Source: Acidobacteriota bacterium (GTDB lineage Bacteria; Acidobacteriota; Terriglobia; Terriglobales; Acidobacteriaceae). Taken from it: a DNA stretch of 64,000 nucleotides. Numbering within the stretch: the first letter of the stretch is position 1; each line of letters begins with the position of its first letter. The position numbers were made by a program, and so were the translations under genes. Of the stretch, positions 61,899 to 64,000 are shown piece by piece. A model generated the notes under the pieces. It was not told the DNA's origin and searched no databases. It saw nothing but the letters and a program-made list of their open reading frames with translations. The stretch is taken from positions 1 to 64,000 of the forward strand of contig JAJZME010000059.1 in assembly GCA_021803035.1 (NCBI GenBank), read 5' to 3'.

Positions 61899-62855
61899 CT
61901 ACTGCGATTCATTCAACAGGCTCGCAGCCGTGCGCTGGTCGGTGATGAGCACATTGATCCAGCGCCCGCGCAGAGCGGCCAGAATGGCCTGCGTCTTGCG
62001 GCGGCCGCCGGCGACACCAACCACGCGGTTGACGCGCTTTAGCGCGGCCGGCTCGATCCCGATGACACGCTGCATGAGCGGCGATTTCACCGGCTCGCCT
62101 TCGGCATCGAAGAAGCGGAAGCAGATGTCTCCTACCGCGCCCAGCCGGCTCAGCTCCGCGCGTTCTTCGGGCGAGAAGAAATTTCCGCTGCTTGAAAGCA
62201 GGCGCGAGGGCTCCATGGAGCCAATCCCGACCAAGGCAATATCGAGATGATCGAAGAGCTCCATCGCCGCCCGCATCGAAGGGTCGCGGGACAGCACGCG
62301 CTGGGCTTCGGTGGAGCCGACAACGGCCGGCGCCTGCAACAGCACGGGCGCTGCGCCGATGAGCGCAGCCAGTCGCTGCGCCAGATAGATGGCATAATGC
62401 TCGGCGCCCACCTGGCCCACGCCGCCCAGAATCTGCACCACCTTGCCGCCGCGGCAGGTGTCACCCGGATGCAGCGCATCCACCATCGCGAACAGCGAGC
62501 GGCTCCAGGAAGAGATGCCTATGGCCGCGCCCGGCTTCACGGTGGTTTCCACAAAATAGGCGACGGCCGCGCCCAGGTCACGGACCATTGGGCCTTCTTC
62601 AATGGGGCAATCGACCACCACCGCGTCCTGCAACTGAAATTGCGCAACAAGCTGGTCCTCCATCTCAGCGAAGATGCCGGGAGGATTGTTGACGCTGATG
62701 CGCACTAGGTTAGCCGCGCGCGCCCGCTTGAGCAGGCGCGAAACGGTCGACTGGTGAATCTGCAACCGCTCGGTAATTCCCTGCTGGCGAATGCCCTGCA
62801 CATAGTACATGCGGGCGACCTTGGACATCAGACGAAGCTCATCTACGCGCGCCAT
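61899..62855 (-). CDS. SorC/DeoR family sugar-binding transcriptional regulator
   Basis: This 318-residue protein has an N-terminal HTH at about 5-50 (MSKVARMYYVQGIRQQGITE; IHQSTVSRLLKRA) and a C-terminal SorC sugar-phosphate-binding domain at about 60-315 (GAAIGISSWSRSLFAMVDAL; IALVGIGSMEP; RVVGVAGGRRKTQAIL). The ATG at 62855 has AGGA upstream; the ATG at 62864 is less likely. SorC proteins respond to phosphorylated sugars. The gene follows the fucose-isomerase-like gene by 145 bases on the same strand, so it may control the sugar-catabolic operon to its right. Confidence 0.93.
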   Translation of the reverse strand: MARVDELRLMSKVARMYYVQGIRQQGITERLQIHQSTVSRLLKRARAANLVRISVNNPPGIFAEMEDQLVAQFQLQDAVVVDCPIEEGPMVRDLGAAVAYFVETTVKPGAAIGISSWSRSLFAMVDALHPGDTCRGGKVVQILGGVGQVGAEHYAIYLAQRLAALIGAAPVLLQAPAVVGSTEAQRVLSRDPSMRAAMELFDHLDIALVGIGSMEPSRLLSSSGNFFSPEERAELSRLGAVGDICFRFFDAEGEPVKSPLMQRVIGIEPAALKRVNRVVGVAGGRRKTQAILAALRGRWINVLITDQRTAASLLNESQ

Positions 62856-62893
62856 ACTAAGCATCCTGCCACATTCGCCGCATGATTGGCGAA

Positions 62894-62905
62894 ATTATGC
62901 ATAAT
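62894..62905. promoter_or_regulatory. ATTATGCATAAT palindrome before the SorC regulator
   Basis: This is a 12-bp perfect inverted repeat, extended by near-symmetric GCGA/CGC flanks, 39 bases upstream of the regulator's start. It is a candidate autoregulatory site, overlapping a possible AT-rich -10 region. The remainder of the 145-base spacer shows nothing clear. Confidence 0.45.
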
Positions 62906-63000
62906 CGCATCTGCATGCCTGTGCCGCTCTCCGGACGACCACGCTATACGACCGTGAATCTTGCATGCCCTGAAGCCGGGAGATGGAATCGCCGCGCAGG

Positions 63001-64000
63001 TCAGGGAATCGGCGGTAGATCGGCGGGGCGGTTGTGGTGATAAGTCTCCCAACCCATATACCGCGAGAGCGCCTCTGCCACGGGGGCGGCGCAGTGGCTG
63101 CCGTTCATGGCCGCGTGGTGCTCAAAGCCATTCTGGCAGATGGTGTGCATGAGCGACGGCAATCCAGCTACTTTTACTACGGCGCGCGTACCGAAGGTCT
63201 TTAGCGGATCATCAGTGAATTCGCCTTCGCCCACATAGGCGCGGATTTTGCCGTTCAGATCGTCGGTGCTGACGCGGCCAAAGGTGACCGGACCGGCTGG
63301 CGTGCGGCCTTCCAGCGCGCCCACGGTGTTTTCTTCACCCAGCACCGTGCCCAGAATCGGCGCGGTCCCGATGCGGATGTCGGGCAGAAAATCCTTGGCC
63401 CAGTTGCCGCAGTGGAAGAAGACGCACTTGTCCGGATCGCCGCCGTAGTTATTGTTCCAGTCGATGAGCGCGCTGGGCCGGCCGCTGGCCAGTTGCAACG
63501 CGTACATGCCCACCACGCCGGCGATATCCACCTCGCAGGCTGAAGGCAGCATCTGCTCGCTCATCATGGACATGATGGTGCAAACGTTCACGCCGAAGTT
63601 CTTCTGCAGCGAGCTCCAGCATTGGATGGCCGTGGCCGTGATGCTGAGCGAGCGCATCCAGTCATCGACCACGAGAGCGAACCTGGCCATGCGCAGAACC
63701 GATTCTTCAGGCGCGGCGGAGGCATCGGCGTAGGAGCGAATCTGCTCCACGCGCTGCCGCACGCGCGGGTCGGTGCTGTCGATTTTGGCGGCTTCGCCGA
63801 AAATCTCGGAGAGGTCGATGGTATTGACGGTGATGCCGGACAGCTCCAGCAGCTTTTCGCTGAAGCGTGTGGTATTGAACGCGTTGGGGCGCGCGCCCAC
63901 GGCGCCGATGCGCACGCGGCTCAGCCCGCGCACCACCTTGCAGGTCTGGACAAAGCGCGCCAGATCTTCGCGGAAGCGCGGATCGGAAATGGCCACGGTG
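63001..64000 (-). CDS. L-fucose/L-arabinose isomerase family protein, N-terminus beyond right edge
   Basis: The frame is open to the right edge: 333 codons of the C-terminal part are present against about 470 for the family. The GTG near 63996 is not taken as the start. Conserved blocks: FALVVDDWMRSLSITATAIQ, MLPSACEVDIAGVVGMYAL with the metal-binding Glu, ALIDWNNNYGGDPDKCVFFH with the metal-binding Asp, and a late His in GFEHHAAMN. These residues bind manganese in fucose-isomerase-type enzymes. It probably interconverts an aldose and a ketose, with L-fucose or another deoxysugar suggested by the fucosidases and rhamnosidase here. It is upstream of the SorC regulator. Confidence 0.88.
   Translation of the reverse strand, partial: TVAISDPRFREDLARFVQTCKVVRGLSRVRIGAVGARPNAFNTTRFSEKLLELSGITVNTIDLSEIFGEAAKIDSTDPRVRQRVEQIRSYADASAAPEESVLRMARFALVVDDWMRSLSITATAIQCWSSLQKNFGVNVCTIMSMMSEQMLPSACEVDIAGVVGMYALQLASGRPSALIDWNNNYGGDPDKCVFFHCGNWAKDFLPDIRIGTAPILGTVLGEENTVGALEGRTPAGPVTFGRVSTDDLNGKIRAYVGEGEFTDDPLKTFGTRAVVKVAGLPSLMHTICQNGFEHHAAMNGSHCAAPVAEALSRYMGWETYHHNRPADLPPIP

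Noticed and set aside
61404-62042. 212-residue plus-strand frame
   Set aside because: Overlaps the SorC regulator; no motif, signal or ribosome-binding site, and composition changes midway.

Overview
The window looks like chromosomal DNA from a polysaccharide-degrading Acidobacteriota, probably Terriglobia (inference). The evidence is high GC, two very large Oar-like TonB-dependent receptors with an N-terminal carboxypeptidase-regulatory-type domain and no SusD partner, a high density of exported glycoside hydrolases (many with Tat-type RR signals), and interspersed GC-rich hairpin repeats. I saw no rRNA, tRNA or CRISPR array.

Layout. 1-4.4 kb: an exported protein running off the left edge, a small membrane protein, an IS110-family insertion sequence with a structured non-coding left end (candidate bridge RNA), and a zeta-toxin/ParD-like toxin-antitoxin pair with a palindromic operator. 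4.6-12.4 kb: housekeeping-like genes, namely a UvrC-like protein without the C-terminal nuclease half, the TldD/PmbA(TldE) protease pair, a predicted PD-(D/E)XK nuclease of unknown role, a Gfo/Idh/MocA oxidoreductase and a small basic DNA-binding-type protein.

13.2-64 kb is in effect one large carbohydrate-utilisation island. An IclR-HTH/periplasmic-binding-protein fusion regulator precedes GH127, GH42 and a five-bladed propeller enzyme. A GH78 rhamnosidase is divergent from a GH29 fucosidase plus a sialidase-like protein. A plus-strand cluster then carries an SSS symporter, an HpcH/HpaI aldolase, an iron alcohol dehydrogenase, a six-hairpin glycosidase, an FGE-fold/sialidase/MORN-like fusion and a GH43-like enzyme. 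An EAL-PAS protein with a decayed tail interrupts the island. Next come a GH67/GH20-like large glycosidase and a DUF5060/DUF4038/DUF5605 enzyme, divergent from an IclR regulator. The twin TonB receptors follow, each with its own TTGACA-type promoter and strong terminator. After them lie GH79, a six-hairpin protein and GH30 on the minus strand, a second GH29, GH28, a phosphoesterase, and a SorC regulator next to an L-fucose-isomerase-like gene running off the right edge.

How it fits together (inference): the receptors import oligosaccharides from a complex plant glycan. The GH28/78/127/29/sialidase-like/DUF4038 set resembles rhamnogalacturonan-type pectin degradation; GH79/30/43/42/127/78/29 also fits type II arabinogalactan. 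Released deoxysugars (rhamnose, fucose) would enter through the SSS symporter and be handled by the isomerase-like protein, the 2-keto-3-deoxy-acid aldolase (giving lactaldehyde) and the FucO-like dehydrogenase. Two palindromes of the TTCCGA-n3-TCGGAA type, one before the IclR-PBP regulator and one between the IclR gene and the first receptor, hint at shared control.
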